In this document: positions 8,278 to 9,227 of the stretch, piece after piece
How positions within the stretch are numbered: the stretch's first letter is position 1
Layout: every line of letters starts with the position of its first letter
Source: Methylococcaceae bacterium
Lineage (GTDB): Bacteria; Pseudomonadota; Gammaproteobacteria; Methylococcales; Methylococcaceae
Assembly (NCBI GenBank): GCA_012026715.1
Contig: VEPB01000280.1
Span: 1-9,227 of the forward strand
DNA: 9,227 nucleotides
Reading direction: 5' to 3'
The notes under the pieces: generated by a model
Databases searched by the model: none
The model's input: the letters and a program-made list of their open reading frames with translations, nothing else
What the model was told of the DNA's origin: nothing
Made by a program: the position numbers and the translations under genes

Positions 8278-9227
8278 GTGAACGGTACCTTGAAAAATGT
8301 GTTGCTGTGGGTGGTGATAGCCGCGGGTTTGATCGCGGCCTTCAACAGTTTTGATCCTCGCCGGGCCGGTGACATGGGCATGTCTTATTCCCAGTTCATT
8401 TCGGAACTGAATGGCGGGCGGGTGAAGCAGGTGACGCTCAACGGACGGAGCATCGCCGGGCTGTTGGCAAGCGGCGATCGCTTCACGACCTACAGTCCGG
8501 GCGATCCGCATCTGGTGGACGATCTCCTCAAGAACCGGGTCGAGATCAAGGCCCAGCCCCCGGAGCAGCCGTCGCTCCTGATGACGTTGGTGATTTCCTG
8601 GGGACCGATGCTGCTCCTGATTGGTGCCTGGGTTTACTTCATGCGGCGCCAGCAGGGCGGATTGGGCGGCGGAGCCACGGCGTTCGGCAAGAGTAAGGCC
8701 AAGTTGCTGGAGGAAAACCAGATCAAGGTGAATTTCGGCGACGTGGCCGGGGTCGAGGAGGCCAAGGAGGACGTGGCGGAAATGGTCGATTTCCTGAGAG
8801 ACCCGTCCAAGTTCCATAAGCTCGGCGGCAAGATTCCGCGGGGCGCCCTCATGGTCGGCCCCCCGGGTACCGGCAAGACCCTGCTGGCTCGGGCGATCGC
8901 CGGCGAGGCTGGCGTTCCCTTCTTCACCATCTCCGGTTCGGATTTCGTGGAGATGTTCGTCGGCGTTGGCGCATCGCGGGTCCGTGACATGTTCGAGCAG
9001 GCCAAGAAGCGCGCGCCTTGCATCATTTTCATCGACGAAATCGACGCCGTGGGCCGTCATCGCGGCGCAGGACTGGGCGGTGGCAACGACGAGCGCGAAC
9101 AGACACTGAACCAGTTGCTGGTCGAGATGGACGGTTTCGCCGGCAACGAGGGCATCATCGTGATTGCCGCCACCAACCGCCCCGACGTGCTGGATCCGGC
9201 TTTGCTGCGGCCGGGCCGGTTCGACCG
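8278..9227 (+). CDS. ftsH: ATP-dependent zinc metalloprotease FtsH, N-terminal half
   Basis: The first 316 residues of a protein usually about 640 long; it runs off the right edge. FtsH is a hexameric inner-membrane protease that unfolds and degrades membrane and short-lived cytosolic proteins. Visible parts: membrane segment 1 (about 7-22, NVLLWVVIAAGLIAAF), a periplasmic domain (about 25-98), membrane segment 2 (about 101-122), then the AAA+ module with Walker A GPPGTGKT (194-201), the pore motif FVG (227-229), Walker B IIFIDEID (249-256), and the second region of homology with RPGRFD (311-316) carrying the arginine fingers. The zinc-binding HExxH lies beyond the window. The start is GTG at 8278, chosen because AGGAG lies 8 bases upstream and the sequence NGTLKNVLLWVVIA aligns with the usual FtsH N-terminus. 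No sign of damage in the visible part. Confidence 0.98.
   Translation, partial: MNGTLKNVLLWVVIAAGLIAAFNSFDPRRAGDMGMSYSQFISELNGGRVKQVTLNGRSIAGLLASGDRFTTYSPGDPHLVDDLLKNRVEIKAQPPEQPSLLMTLVISWGPMLLLIGAWVYFMRRQQGGLGGGATAFGKSKAKLLEENQIKVNFGDVAGVEEAKEDVAEMVDFLRDPSKFHKLGGKIPRGALMVGPPGTGKTLLARAIAGEAGVPFFTISGSDFVEMFVGVGASRVRDMFEQAKKRAPCIIFIDEIDAVGRHRGAGLGGGNDEREQTLNQLLVEMDGFAGNEGIIVIAATNRPDVLDPALLRPGRFD

Overview
The window looks like chromosome of a GC-rich gammaproteobacterium. Grounds: an FtsH typical of Proteobacteria, strong GGAG-type ribosome binding sites, GC-rich third codon positions, a textbook Pho box with CTGTCAT half-sites, and a REP-pair (REPIN-like) element. I cannot name the species; a methylotroph- or purple-sulfur-type gammaproteobacterium would fit, but that is a guess.

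Layout from left to right. At 1-84 (minus) is the signal-peptide end of a secreted protein that runs off the left edge. At 235-3447 (minus) is a 1070-residue secreted nuclease of the ExeM/NucH/Xds type with an RTX-like C-terminus. The 3448-3848 gap holds a weak candidate Pho box, an operator-like palindrome and a REP pair. At 3849-4862 (minus) is an exported calcineurin-like phosphoesterase, and at 4977-5477 (minus) a small membrane-anchored NTF2/SnoaL-like protein. The divergent region 5478-5733 carries a strong Pho box and extended -10 for the plus-strand gene at 5734-7260, an exported PhoX/DUF839-type phosphatase, which ends at a perfect 15-bp-stem terminator. At 7367-7999 (plus) is a putative 2OG-Fe(II) oxygenase. 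At 8278-9227 (plus) is the first half of ftsH, which starts with GTG and runs off the right edge.

The main biological reading is a phosphate-starvation scavenging locus. A secreted nuclease would break down extracellular DNA, and two exported phosphoesterases would free phosphate from the products. PhoB control is well supported by sequence only for the PhoX-like gene; for the nuclease it is weaker, and for the other two genes I see no convincing box. The two right-hand genes (oxygenase, ftsH) appear to be unrelated to this theme, and ftsH is housekeeping.

Most other long open frames, including a very long plus-strand frame opposite the nuclease gene, are by-products of the high GC content.
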